A stretch of 64,000 nucleotides of DNA from Streptomyces sp. AM 2-1-1. GTDB lineage: Bacteria > Actinomycetota > Actinomycetes > Streptomycetales > Streptomycetaceae. The position numbers and the translations under genes are program-made. Shown here piece after piece: positions 1-10,875 of this stretch. Under the pieces are notes generated by a model. The model worked only from the letters and a program-made list of their open reading frames with translations, was not told the DNA's origin and ran no database searches. Where the stretch lies: assembly GCF_029167645.1 (NCBI RefSeq), contig NZ_CP119147.1, positions 6,280,501-6,344,500 of the forward strand. Direction: 5' to 3'. Within the stretch, counting starts at the first letter, position 1. Each line of letters opens with the position of its first letter.

Positions 1-1
1 C

Positions 2-712
2 GGACGTCAGCGGCTGCGCGCCGGGCTCTGGCCGCCCCGGGTGACCCGCGCTCAACTCGTCGTCGCGCTGCTGCTGTTCGGACTGGGACTGGGTCTGGCG
101 ATCCAGGTCCGGTCGAACAACGACGACAGCGCACTGCGCGGCGCCCGCCAGGAGGACCTGGTCCGCATCCTCGACGAGGTCGACGACCGGACCCAGCGGC
201 TGGAGGACGAGAAGCAGCGTCTCGGCGCCCAGCTGACGGAGCTGGAGAACAGTTCCGACCAGGCCGAGGAGGCGCGCAAGCAGACGCTGGAGAAGGAGCG
301 GCAGCTGGGTATCCTCGCGGGTACCGTCGCGGCCCACGGGCCGGGGATCACGCTCACCATCGAGGACCCGACCGCGTCGGTCGCCCCCGACATGCTCCTG
401 GACGCCGTCCAGGAGCTCCGCGCGGCCGGCGCCGAGGCCATCCAGGTCAACGGGGTGCGGGTGGTCGCCAGTACGTACTTCTCCGGGGAGGCCGGAGCCG
501 TGAAGGTCGACGGACACGCGGTCGGGGCGCCGTACGCGTTCAAGGTGATCGGCAGGCCCCAGGATCTGGAGCCGGCGCTCAACATCCCGGGCGGGGTGGT
601 CCAGACGCTGGAGAAGGAGCAGGCGACGGCGGTGGTGGAACGGGTCGACGACATTGTGGTGGACGCCTTGCGACCTGCGAAGCAGCCTGACTACGCTCGG
701 TCGTCGTCGTAG
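2..712 (+). CDS. DUF881 family membrane protein, 5' end cut by window
   Basis: Open in frame from position 2. The GTG at 41 is probably internal, because family-like residues (LRAGLWPPR) precede it, so the true start lies left of the window. One membrane segment (LVVALLLFGLGLGLAIQV) is followed by a charged coiled coil rich in E, R and Q (about 35-80 residues after the GTG) and an extracytoplasmic domain. This is the DUF881 layout found in actinobacteria beside division and envelope genes. Biochemical function is unknown. In mycobacteria the same family sits just upstream of gcvH and garA; here the FHA gene follows after 202 bp with no gcvH between them. Family assignment is confident, role is not. 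Confidence 0.85.
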   Translation, partial: GRQRLRAGLWPPRVTRAQLVVALLLFGLGLGLAIQVRSNNDDSALRGARQEDLVRILDEVDDRTQRLEDEKQRLGAQLTELENSSDQAEEARKQTLEKERQLGILAGTVAAHGPGITLTIEDPTASVAPDMLLDAVQELRAAGAEAIQVNGVRVVASTYFSGEAGAVKVDGHAVGAPYAFKVIGRPQDLEPALNIPGGVVQTLEKEQATAVVERVDDIVVDALRPAKQPDYARSSS

Positions 713-914
713 TGGTCCACCGGCGGGGCAAGGTGCCGGGCAACTCCGAGCGGCTGTGCGGAGTTACGGGGGGTCGCCGCACCGTATCCACGGTGCGTGG
801 TGGAAACTGTCGGGTGGATACGGACGTTGTGAGAGTGTCCGGGTCGGCAGGTGTGTTCATTCAGGGTTCGTCCTGCCCCACGGGCGGGTCTATGTCGGTC
901 AAGGGGAATCGCCC

Positions 915-1679
915 GTGAAGTTTTTTGCGAAGTTGTTCGGAAAGAGCGCCCGCGAGGACAGCAACAGTGCTGCCCGCCATCGCGCGTCGCGGCACGGCCA
1001 GGACGAGGACCAGGGCGCCGAGCGTCCCCTCTTCCGTGACGAGGTGTCCACCCCCGGCGGCGGCTCCGGAGCGCAGTCGGGCGCTCCCGGCATAGGCTTC
1101 CCGGACTCCGGGCCGAGCACCGGGTTCCACCCCGCCCCGGCGGGTGCCGGGGTGGCCCTCTGCACGCGGTGCGGTCACCGCAATCCGGCGACGAGCCGGT
1201 TCTGCTCCAACTGCGGCGCGCCCCTCAAGGGAGGCATCCCCGAGCGCGCCTCGGAGACCACGTCGACGATCTCCATCTCCGGTCTGGAGGCGTACGACGC
1301 GGAGGTCACCGGCCAGACCATGCTGCCGTCGCTCTCTCCCGAGGCGCAGGCGGCCGTGGACGCCCTGCCGGCGGGCAGCGCGCTCCTGGTGGTCCGTCGC
1401 GGCCCCAACTCCGGCAGCCGCTTCCTGCTGGACAGCGATCTGACGACGGCCGGACGCCACCCGCAGAGCGACATCTTCCTGGACGACGTGACCGTGTCGC
1501 GGCGTCATGTGGAGTTCCGCCGGGGCGCGGACGGTAGCTTCACCGTGGGAGACGTCGGCAGCCTGAACGGCACCTACGTCAACCGTGAGCGCATCGACTC
1601 CGTCGCGCTGACCAATGGTGACGAGGTCCAGATCGGCAAGTACCGGCTGGTCTTCTACGCGAGCCAGCGGAGCGTGTGA
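915..1679 (+). CDS. FHA-domain protein with N-terminal zinc ribbon, GarA/OdhI-like
   Basis: 254 residues from a GTG. A polar linker precedes a zinc ribbon with cysteines at about 83, 86, 97 and 100. An ETT motif follows (E114-T115-T116), and a C-terminal FHA domain covers about 155-250 with the phosphothreonine-binding residues G180-R181, S195-R196-x-H198 and N218-G219. In GarA and OdhI, an N-terminal ETT motif is phosphorylated by Ser/Thr kinases and then bound by the protein's own FHA domain, which switches its control of 2-oxoglutarate metabolism. The motif spacing and the ftsR/bifunctional nuclease neighbours support orthology; the regulatory role here is inferred. The zinc ribbon is an extra absent from mycobacterial GarA. 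An upstream in-frame extension exists but is low-complexity and lacks family residues. Its stop overlaps a possible GTG start of the next gene. Confidence 0.88.
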   Translation: MKFFAKLFGKSAREDSNSAARHRASRHGQDEDQGAERPLFRDEVSTPGGGSGAQSGAPGIGFPDSGPSTGFHPAPAGAGVALCTRCGHRNPATSRFCSNCGAPLKGGIPERASETTSTISISGLEAYDAEVTGQTMLPSLSPEAQAAVDALPAGSALLVVRRGPNSGSRFLLDSDLTTAGRHPQSDIFLDDVTVSRRHVEFRRGADGSFTVGDVGSLNGTYVNRERIDSVALTNGDEVQIGKYRLVFYASQRSV

Positions 1680-1720
1680 CCCTGCCCCGGACCGTGTCCG
1701 GGGGAAACCCGGGAAGGCCC

Positions 1721-2461
1721 ATGCTGCGAACATCCCAGGGCGGTGCCGGAAACGGCACCGCCGCGGACCGGCGTGCGATGAGCATCGGAGCGGTGCTCGC
1801 GCAGCTGCGCGAAGAATTCCCCGAAGTCACGATCTCGAAGATCCGCTTCCTGGAAGCCGAAGGGCTCGTCGAGCCCGAACGGACGCCTTCCGGATACCGG
1901 AAGTTCGGTTCCGAGGACGTGGAGAAACTCGCGCAGGTCCTCCGCATGCAGCGGGACCACTACCTCCCCCTGAAGGTCATCCGGGAGTACCTCGACGCCC
2001 TGGCCCGGGGAGAGCAGGCCGCCCTGCCCTCCCCGGGGGGCCAGAGGGACCTGGCGGACCACTGCTGGGACGGGGCGGCCGGGGCTCCCACCGCGGCCCG
2101 TATCGGGCGTGCGGAGCTCCTGGCCGTCACCGGGGCGTCCGAGGAGCAGCTCTCCGCATGGGAGTCCTACGGGCTCGTCGTGCCCGAGCCCGGGGGCGGG
2201 TACGACGCCGAAGCGGTGAACGTCGCCAAGCTCGTCCACGACCTGGGCCGGTTCGGTCTGGAGCCGCGCCATCTGCGCGCCGTGCGGGCCGCTGCCGAGC
2301 GGGAGGCCGGACTGGTCGAGCAGGTGGTGGCGCCCCTGCGCCGGCACCGGAATCCGCAGACCAGAGCGCGTGCCGAGGCCACCGCGCAGGAGCTCGCCGA
2401 GCTGTCCGTACGGCTGCACGCGGCACTCGTGCAGACCGCCCTGCGCATGCGTTCGCACTGA
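1721..2461 (+). CDS. ftsR: MerR-family regulator FtsR
   Basis: 246 residues from ATG 1721. A GTG at 1676 would add 15 residues and overlap the FHA stop by 4 bp (GTGA), so translational coupling is possible; family proteins usually start near MLRT, which favours 1721. The N-terminal winged HTH (MSIGAVLAQLREEFPEV...KIRFLEAEGLVEPERTPSGYRKF) is diagnostic of FtsR, the regulator that in corynebacteria activates ftsZ. The C-terminal half contains a second MerR-like helical module (about residues 125-195). No metal-binding cysteines are seen. Position between the GarA-like gene and the bifunctional nuclease matches the conserved actinobacterial order. The ftsZ role is inferred from family. Confidence 0.85.
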   Translation: MLRTSQGGAGNGTAADRRAMSIGAVLAQLREEFPEVTISKIRFLEAEGLVEPERTPSGYRKFGSEDVEKLAQVLRMQRDHYLPLKVIREYLDALARGEQAALPSPGGQRDLADHCWDGAAGAPTAARIGRAELLAVTGASEEQLSAWESYGLVVPEPGGGYDAEAVNVAKLVHDLGRFGLEPRHLRAVRAAAEREAGLVEQVVAPLRRHRNPQTRARAEATAQELAELSVRLHAALVQTALRMRSH

Positions 2462-2514
2462 CCTCGGCGGAGCCCGACTACCCAAACATGGCGAGCACGA
2501 CCTAGGGTTGCTGT

Positions 2515-2988
2515 GTGAACGAGCTCGACGTTGTCGGTGTCCGGGTGGAAATGCCCTCCAATCAACCGATCGTTCTCCTGCGTGAAGTGGGAGGCGACCG
2601 GTACCTCCCCATCTGGATCGGTCCCGGCGAGGCCACGGCCATCGCCTTCGCCCAGCAGGGGATGGCCCCTGCCAGGCCGCTGACCCATGACCTCTTCAAG
2701 GATGTCCTCGACGCGGTCGGCCAAGAGCTGACCGAAGTCAGGATCACGGACATCCGGGACGGGATCTTCTACGCGGAGCTGGTCTTCGCCAGCGGTGTCG
2801 AGGTCAGTGCCCGGCCGTCCGACGCCATAGCGCTGGCGCTGCGCACCGGGACGCCGATCTACGGCAGCGACGGGGTGCTCGACGACGCGGGGATCGCCAT
2901 CCCGGACGAGCAGGAGGACGAGGTCGAGAAGTTCCGCGAGTTCCTCGACCAGATCTCGCCCGAGGACTTCGGCACCAACAGCCAGTGA
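2515..2988 (+). CDS. Bifunctional nuclease (BFN/DUF151) family protein
   Basis: 157 residues from a GTG, 53 bp after ftsR. A single BFN domain fills about residues 1-135, with the typical opening MNELDVVGVRVEMPSNQP and the conserved segments LPIWIGPGEA, RPLTHDLF and ARPSDAIALALR. The C-terminus is acidic (EQEDEVEKFREFLD). The family includes plant enzymes with DNase and RNase activity; the bacterial role is unknown. The gene is syntenic with mycobacterial Rv1829, between ftsR and a second MerR gene. Family call is secure, catalytic activity unproven. Confidence 0.9.
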   Translation: MNELDVVGVRVEMPSNQPIVLLREVGGDRYLPIWIGPGEATAIAFAQQGMAPARPLTHDLFKDVLDAVGQELTEVRITDIRDGIFYAELVFASGVEVSARPSDAIALALRTGTPIYGSDGVLDDAGIAIPDEQEDEVEKFREFLDQISPEDFGTNSQ

Positions 2989-3053
2989 CCCCGGTGGACC
3001 GGTCGGCGGGCGCGCATTCGAGAAGCCCTTCCCGGTCCGACGTCACGGGAAAC

Positions 3054-3127
3054 CACCCTCAGGGTGATTATCACTCGGCGTGCCGAGTGTGGCGATCGTT
3101 GACGCACCCCCGGTGACTGCCTACCTT
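3054..3127 (+). promoter_or_regulatory. Promoter and two dyads upstream of the second MerR gene
   Basis: A good housekeeping-type promoter is visible: TTGACG at 3099-3104, a 17-nt spacer, TACCTT at 3122-3127, followed by GGAGG at 3148-3152 and GTG at 3158. Two inverted repeats lie just upstream: CACCCT-C-AGGGTG (3054-3066) and CACTCGGC-GT-GCCGAGTG (3072-3089, 8-bp perfect arms). Either could bind a regulator, or form a terminator for the preceding operon. The assignment of function is inference. Confidence 0.55.
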
Positions 3128-3157
3128 CGAGGGGGCAGGTCAAGGACGGAGGTCGGC

Positions 3158-3775
3158 GTGAGAAGCAGCGGCGACGGTGCGGCGGCGGGCGGGCCGTATC
3201 CGCATCACGGCAGTGGGGCCGACCACACCATCAGGCAACCGGTTCACCCGGTCGCCCCGGTGTCGGACGGGGTCCCAGGGGCGAACGACATCGGATACCG
3301 GGGGCCGACGGCCTGTGCGGCGGCGGGCATCACCTACCGGCAGCTCGACTACTGGGCCCGCACGGGACTGGTCGAACCGAGCGTCCGGCCGGCGTACGGC
3401 TCGGGCACCCAGCGTCTCTACAGTTTCCGGGACGTGGTGCTGCTCAAGATCGTGAAGCGCTTTCTGGACACGGGCGTCGCGCTGCAGAACATCCGCACCA
3501 CGGTGCAGCACCTGCGGGCCCGGGGGTTCCAGGACCTCGAGCGCATGACGCTGATGAGCGACGGGGCGACGGTCTACGAGTGCTCCTCGCCGGACGAGGT
3601 CGTGAACCTCCTCCAGGGCGGCCAGGGCATCTTCGGCATCGCCGTCGGGGTGGTGTGGCGCGACGTGGACACGGCCCTGTCGCAGCTGCACGGGGAGCGG
3701 GTGGACACGGGCGAGACCCTGGTCGGTCACAACCCCACCGACGAGCTGGCCCGGCGCCGCAACCGCGCCGTCTGA
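3158..3775 (+). CDS. MerR-family transcriptional regulator (Rv1830-like)
   Basis: 205 residues. GTG 3158 is chosen because GGAGG lies 5 nt upstream and it sits downstream of a clear promoter; an earlier in-frame start at 3080 would overlap the promoter. A low-complexity N-terminus (about 50 residues) precedes a MerR HTH at about 45-115 (GYRGPTACAAAGITYRQLDY, RLYSFRDVVLLKIVK). The C-terminal part resembles Rv1830-type regulators, which have been linked to cell-division control in mycobacteria. No effector cysteines are visible. It completes the conserved FHA-ftsR-bfn-merR block but has its own promoter. Confidence 0.88.
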   Translation: MRSSGDGAAAGGPYPHHGSGADHTIRQPVHPVAPVSDGVPGANDIGYRGPTACAAAGITYRQLDYWARTGLVEPSVRPAYGSGTQRLYSFRDVVLLKIVKRFLDTGVALQNIRTTVQHLRARGFQDLERMTLMSDGATVYECSSPDEVVNLLQGGQGIFGIAVGVVWRDVDTALSQLHGERVDTGETLVGHNPTDELARRRNRAV

Positions 3776-3890
3776 ACCCGGGCGGCGACGGCCCGCCTCT
3801 CCACCGGAAAGCCGCGAAGTACCGCCCCGGACCCCGCGACCGGGGTGCCGGGCGGTGGCGTTGTCAGTGGCGTAGGGCACCATCGGCGGT

Positions 3891-5429
3891 GTGAGATCCG
3901 CGCCCACCATCCTCCACCTCGACATGGACGCGTTCTACGCGTCCGCCGAGCAGGCCGCCAAGCCCAGCCTGCGCGGCAAGCCGGTCGTGGTGGGCGGTGT
4001 CGGTCCGCGCGGCGTCGTGGCGACCGCCTCGTACGAGGCCCGGCGCTTCGGCGTGCACTCGGCGATGCCGACGGCCCAGGCGCGCAGACTCGCTCCGAAC
4101 GCCGCCTATCTGATGCCGCGCTTCTCCCTGTACCGCGCCGTCAGCGAGCAGGTGATGGAGCTCCTGAGAGGGCTGTCCCCCTTGGTGGAACCGCTCAGTC
4201 TGGACGAGGCCTTCGTGGACCTGGAAGCCGGGGGGACCGCCGACGACTCCGCGTCGGCCCGGGCCACGGGTGAGCGGCTGCGGGAGGCGATCTCGACCGT
4301 CACGGGGCTGCGCGGGTCCGTGGGGCTCGCCGGCTCCAAGATGCTGGCGAAGATCGCCTCCGAGGAGGCGAAGCCGGACGGACTGGTGCTCATCGAGCCG
4401 GGCACCGAGCGGGAGCTGCTGGCACCCATGTCCGTACGCACCCTGCCCGGGGTGGGGCCGGCGACGGGGGACCACCTCCGCAGGGCCGGGATGAGCACGG
4501 TGAGCGATCTCGTCGAGGCGGGGGAGGACGAGCTGGTACGGCTGGTGGGCAGAGCCCACGGTGCCTCGCTGTACCGGATGGCGCTCGGCCGGGACGACCG
4601 GCCCGTGGTCGCCGAACGCGACGCCAAGTCCGTCTCCGTCGAGGACACCTTCGAGGTGGACCTCCACGACCGGGACCGGGTGCGGGCCGAGGTCGAGCGG
4701 CTGGCCAACCGGTGCGTCGAACGGCTGCGGAAGGCCGGACGGTCCGGACGCACCGTGGTGCTGAAGGTACGCAGGTACGACTTCTCCACCCTGACCCGCT
4801 CCGAGACGCTCCGCGGGCCCACGGACGACCCCGGGGTCGTCCGTGTGGCCGCCGCACGCCTCCTGGAGGGGGTGGACACCACCGGTGGCGTCCGGCTGCT
4901 GGGGGTCGGCGTCACGGGCCTGGCCGACTACACGCAGGAGGACCTCTTCGCACAGGCCGCCGAGGCCGAGGCCGAACGGGCGGCCCTGCCGGTGTCCGGG
5001 ACGCTCCCCGGCACGGAGGCCGCCCCTGTGGCGGAAGCCGCCGGGTCGGCCGGGACCGGTCCCCGGGAGCCGCTGGAGGAGCCCGTGGAGGGTGCGGACC
5101 GCCCCGCCGCCCCGTCCCCGGACGCGCGTGCCGACGAGGCCGCCGAGCGGGCCGCGCGACGCTGGCCCGCGGGGCACGACGTCCGGCACGGGACGTACGG
5201 ACACGGCTGGGTGCAGGGCAGCGGCGTCGGCCGGGTCACCGTGCGGTTCGAGCGCCCGGGGGACCCGCCCGGCCGGGTGCGCACGTTCCGGGTGGACGAC
5301 CCCGACCTGCACCCGGCCGATCCGCTGCCGCTGGTGGCCGGGCCGGTGGACTACTCCTCCTGGCCGGCCAGCCTGCCGAAGTCCCTGTCCGGGCCCGGAT
5401 CGGTCACGGAGGAGGAGTCGAGTCCGTAA
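3891..5429 (+). CDS. dinB: DNA polymerase IV (Y-family translesion polymerase)
   Basis: 512 residues from GTG 3891. The palm has the catalytic acidic residues D11 (LDMDAFYASAE) and D105-E106 (SLDEAF), with the usual helix-hairpin-helix region (RTLPGVGPATGDHLRRAG) and little-finger domain to about residue 350. A Pro/Ala/Glu-rich linker (about 360-425) leads to a C-terminal extension of about 85 residues (HGTYGHGWVQGSG...), seen in actinobacterial DinB proteins but absent from E. coli Pol IV. The enzyme does error-prone lesion bypass. The 3' end overlaps the convergent PRC-barrel gene by 79 bp. No sliding-clamp motif was confidently identified. Confidence 0.93.
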   Translation: MRSAPTILHLDMDAFYASAEQAAKPSLRGKPVVVGGVGPRGVVATASYEARRFGVHSAMPTAQARRLAPNAAYLMPRFSLYRAVSEQVMELLRGLSPLVEPLSLDEAFVDLEAGGTADDSASARATGERLREAISTVTGLRGSVGLAGSKMLAKIASEEAKPDGLVLIEPGTERELLAPMSVRTLPGVGPATGDHLRRAGMSTVSDLVEAGEDELVRLVGRAHGASLYRMALGRDDRPVVAERDAKSVSVEDTFEVDLHDRDRVRAEVERLANRCVERLRKAGRSGRTVVLKVRRYDFSTLTRSETLRGPTDDPGVVRVAAARLLEGVDTTGGVRLLGVGVTGLADYTQEDLFAQAAEAEAERAALPVSGTLPGTEAAPVAEAAGSAGTGPREPLEEPVEGADRPAAPSPDARADEAAERAARRWPAGHDVRHGTYGHGWVQGSGVGRVTVRFERPGDPPGRVRTFRVDDPDLHPADPLPLVAGPVDYSSWPASLPKSLSGPGSVTEEESSP

Positions 5430-5722
5430 TGCCGGTACAGCTGGAGTTCCTGCTCGGGAGAGAGATGCCGGCCGACGCCGAAGTCGGGCGCGTCGCGGAT
5501 CAGCGCGCGGTCGAAGGGGACGCGCAGGGTGTCGCCGGTGAACTCGCTCGGTTCCAGCGGGACGAAGGCGTCCCTGCTGAAGAGCCCGGTGCGGACGGCG
5601 GCCCACTCGGGGACCCCGGTGGCGTCGTCGAGGTAGACCTCGTCCACCGTGCCGATCTTGACGCCCTCGCGGTCGAATGCCTTGCGGCCGATCAGGCTGC
5701 GCGGATCGATGTCGGTCTGCAC
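5351..5722 (-). CDS. PRC-barrel domain protein
   Basis: 123 residues from a GTG preceded by GGGAGG. The N-terminal half (about 5-80) is a PRC-barrel: SLIGRKAFDREGVKIGTVDEVYLDD is followed by a second strand set with EWAAVRTGLFSRDAFVPLE. The C-terminus has a short YRHYGLD motif common in actinobacterial members. PRC-barrels occur in photosynthetic reaction-centre subunit H and RimM; small stand-alone versions are of unknown function, often stress-linked. The gene diverges from the gcvP leader and its 3' end overlaps dinB on the opposite strand. Confidence 0.85.
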   Translation of the reverse strand: MQTDIDPRSLIGRKAFDREGVKIGTVDEVYLDDATGVPEWAAVRTGLFSRDAFVPLEPSEFTGDTLRVPFDRALIRDAPDFGVGRHLSPEQELQLYRHYGLDSSSVTDPGPDRDFGRLAGQEE

Positions 5723-5861
5723 GGTGCCTCCCGCTGGTCACGGCAACTGGGGATGGACACAATCACTCCACAGCCACTACAGAAGTGCAGATTCCGGATA
5801 TCGGCCACTCGAAGAAGCGGCGGAGAACCCCGCTGGTAAGCTGGCACATGGCTGCCGACCC

Positions 5862-6085
5862 CGTGCGGGAGAGCCTCCGGTGCGGAATCCGGAGGCGCCG
5901 AAGGAGCAAATCCTCCCCGGAATCTCTCAGGCCCCCGTACCGCACGGACGAGGTCACTCTGGAAAGCAGGGCGGTCCCACCCGGCACGTGCCCGGTGCGG
6001 CCCACCCTCACCGACGGTGAAAGCCGGTGCTCCGCGAGGCGTACCGGTGAAGCTCTCAGGTCGAGATGACAGAGGGGGAGGCCGT
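5862..6085 (+). promoter_or_regulatory. Tandem glycine riboswitch upstream of gcvP
   Basis: Two glycine aptamers lie in tandem 5' of gcvP. The first (about 5862-5972) contains GGGAGAG, GCGCCGAAGGAGCAA, GGAATCTCTCAGGC and ACCGCACGGACGAGG in the canonical order, closing with TCTGGAAAG. The second (about 5990-6085) contains GACGGTGAAAGCCGG, GCGTACCGGTGAAGCTCTCAGGT and GATGACAGAGGGGGAG. Paired aptamers upstream of glycine-cleavage genes normally switch expression on when glycine is plentiful. The gcvP start lies about 60 nt after the second aptamer, so the expression platform is short; whether it acts on translation or transcription cannot be told. Aptamer borders are approximate. Confidence 0.92.
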
Positions 6086-6142
6086 TCGGGCAGCCGCGCC
6101 GCGGTGCCCCTCGCAGGTCGTGCAGACCAGGAGGCCTCCACC

Positions 6143-9028
<2,886 letters not shown>

Positions 9029-9089
9029 CGGGCGCACGGGGGCCGGCGTGTCCGGTCGACCGCGACACGTGGACACCCGGACATGCGTC

Positions 9090-9125
9090 GGGGCCGGTTC
9101 GGAGAGATCTCTCCGGGCCGGCCCC
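9090..9125. terminator. Bidirectional hairpin terminator between gcvP and the DUF5999 gene
   Basis: The outer stem GGGGCCGG (9090-9097) pairs with CCGGCCCC (9118-9125). An inner perfect palindrome GGAGAGATCTCTCC (9101-9114) extends the stem. It lies in the 115-bp gap between two convergent genes. A U-tract is lacking, as is usual in streptomycetes. Confidence 0.7.
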
Positions 9126-9143
9126 TGCTTCGTACCGCCGCGC

Positions 9144-9350
9144 TCAGGCGGCCTTCACCACACGGCCGGCGACCAGGGGGCGGTGCGGGGCGATGATCTG
9201 TCCGTCCGGGAGCAGTTCGCCGGTGTCCTCGAAGAGCAGGACGCCGTTGCAGAGGAGGCTCCAGCCCTGCTCGGGGTGGTGCGCCACGAGCCGGGCGGCC
9301 TCCCGGGCGGCTGAGTCGGCGGTGGGGCAGGGGGGCTGATGCTGGCACAT
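9144..9350 (-). CDS. DUF5999 family small protein
   Basis: 68 residues, starting MCQHQPPCPTAD. Two early cysteines and the segments HHPEQGWSLLCNGVLLFEDTG and PDGQIIAPHRP are typical of DUF5999, a small conserved protein family of Streptomyces. No membrane segment or signal peptide. Function unknown. It ends convergent with gcvP across a strong hairpin. Confidence 0.85.
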   Translation of the reverse strand: MCQHQPPCPTADSAAREAARLVAHHPEQGWSLLCNGVLLFEDTGELLPDGQIIAPHRPLVAGRVVKAA

Positions 9351-9788
9351 GGAAGGTTCTTTCGCTGTGTCGAGTGGTGGACGCGGGGTGCGGGCGCGTA
9401 CGGAACGACGCTTTCACAAGGGCCGGTCGGTCTCAGTGTTGCGCCACACGCCCCGTTCCGCAGGGATTTCGCCTCAGCTGGTTTCCCGCTCCACCCGCCC
9501 GGACGGTCCGCCGGGCCGCACCCGCCTTTTCGGGTGGTCCGGGATAGTCCCAAAGGGCCATGAGGACTCGTCGTCAGGGTGTGCGCCGGGCGCGCGGGCG
9601 TGCGAAAACGCGCGCCCGGCGCGGGCCGGCCGTGCGTGAGGCCGCGCCCCCGGTCGAGCCGGTCGGCGACCGGCGCACGACCGCGGCTGGACCGGGGCGT
9701 GTCCCGCGGGCGCCGCGGAGGCGGTCCGTCCACCGGTGGAACCGCGACCCGCCGGACGCCCCGGGCGGTCCGGCGGGTGCGTGCGGGG
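9351..9788. other. Intergenic region, no gene recognised
   Basis: 438 bp upstream of the DUF5999 gene and downstream of the hypothetical gene at 9789-10379, both on the minus strand. Open frames here are arginine/proline-rich shadows without recognisable motifs. The part near 9350-9550 should hold the DUF5999 promoter; no clear hexamers were found. Confidence 0.5.
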
Positions 9789-10379
9789 TCAGGCCGAACC
9801 GACGAGGGGCCCCGTACGGGGGGCCATGCGCAGGGAGAGGACGGGGAGCAGGTCCGCCGCACGGTAGGGACGGTGGGCGGCGATTCCCGTCGGAGCGGGC
9901 GCGAGGGGGACGAGTATGTCGTTGGGCGCGACCGTGCCGGAGGTGGGGTCGGCGCCGGTGTCACCGTGCAGCCAGAGCGTGAGCATGTAGAGGTCGGGTA
10001 CGGAGAGGAGCCGCGGCTGGTGGAGCGTGGCCGTCGACTCGGCCTGCCGCAGGGCGCGTTCGGTCGACGCGAGGTAAGGGCCCTCGAAGAAGTGCGAGAA
10101 GGTCCAGCCGTCCGCGGTGAGGACGGTCTCGGCCGCGGCGACGATCCCCGACTCGGCGCGGATCAGGAACCGCCAGCCGGCGAGCCTGGTCGCCGGTGCG
10201 GGTCTGTCGGTGGTCGCCCGGTCGAGAACGTGGACGGGCAGGGGCAGTTCGGGGGTCAGAGGTCCCTGGACGGAGCGCAGAGCGGGCGTACGTGCTTCGC
10301 GGACCGCGCTGGGAGAACCGAGTGCCGCGAGAACGCAGCGCAGTGCGGGCGCGGGGGCCGGAGGAACATGCAGCGGCAT
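9789..10379 (-). CDS. Hypothetical protein
   Basis: 196 residues, not recognised. No signal peptide or membrane helix. The core reads as a compact alpha/beta domain (VLTADGWTFSHFFEGPYLASTERALRQAE, LLSVPDLYMLTLWLHG), and a proline/alanine-rich N-terminus (MPLHVPPAPAPALRC) precedes it. Codon usage fits a real gene, and GAGAGG lies upstream of the ATG. It is divergent from the glutamate-cysteine ligase homologue, sharing a 496-bp intergenic region with a long dyad. Confidence 0.65.
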   Translation of the reverse strand: MPLHVPPAPAPALRCVLAALGSPSAVREARTPALRSVQGPLTPELPLPVHVLDRATTDRPAPATRLAGWRFLIRAESGIVAAAETVLTADGWTFSHFFEGPYLASTERALRQAESTATLHQPRLLSVPDLYMLTLWLHGDTGADPTSGTVAPNDILVPLAPAPTGIAAHRPYRAADLLPVLSLRMAPRTGPLVGSA

Positions 10380-10460
10380 GGTGGGTCGCCTCTCGCTTCG
10401 GAGACACGGTGATGCGTGGCTGGGTGCAGACGGCGCTGTCGGCGGGCGTGACGTCAGAAG

Positions 10461-10499
10461 GAGGCCGGTCGACGACTGGACACGTCGACTATCGGCCTC
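10461..10499. promoter_or_regulatory. Long dyad in a divergent intergenic region
   Basis: GAGGCCG-GTCGAC (10461-10473) is mirrored by GTCGAC-TAT-CGGCCTC (10484-10499): 13 paired bases broken by a 3-nt bulge, with a 10-nt loop. The flanks are unusually AT-rich for this genome (AAGTTTATATGACAAGTG at about 10508-10525), suggesting promoters nearby. The rest of 10380-10875 holds no convincing gene. The binding factor is unknown. Confidence 0.4.
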
Positions 10500-10875
10500 G
10501 ACAACCGAAGTTTATATGACAAGTGTTCGCCCGGTGTTTCCACTAGCTGTCGGTCGTATGACGCGCAAGGGCGTTTCGCGTCTTTGAGACGCGCATTTTC
10601 TGGTGATTCGCGACGCACTCCCGGGCCTTCGCCTGCGAGCATTCACATTTCGCGGTCGGCTCAAAAGGATCGGTGTTTCCTTCACCGTTCGGAGGGAAGA
10701 CGACCCAGAATGAGCCGGATGCCTCATGCCAACGGAATGTGCCCGACGGACTCGCGGACCCAGCCTATCCGCTGCCGAACGCTTCCGCAGGCGTTATGGA
10801 TCACTTCTGCGGGGCATTATCGATCGAGATGCGGGCGGCCCGGTCGCGGGCCGCCACTGAGGGAAGGACTCCACG

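Noticed and set aside
6017..6142. Upstream in-frame extension of gcvP
   Set aside because: It lies in the second glycine aptamer and gives non-family residues; ATG 6143 has a good ribosome site.
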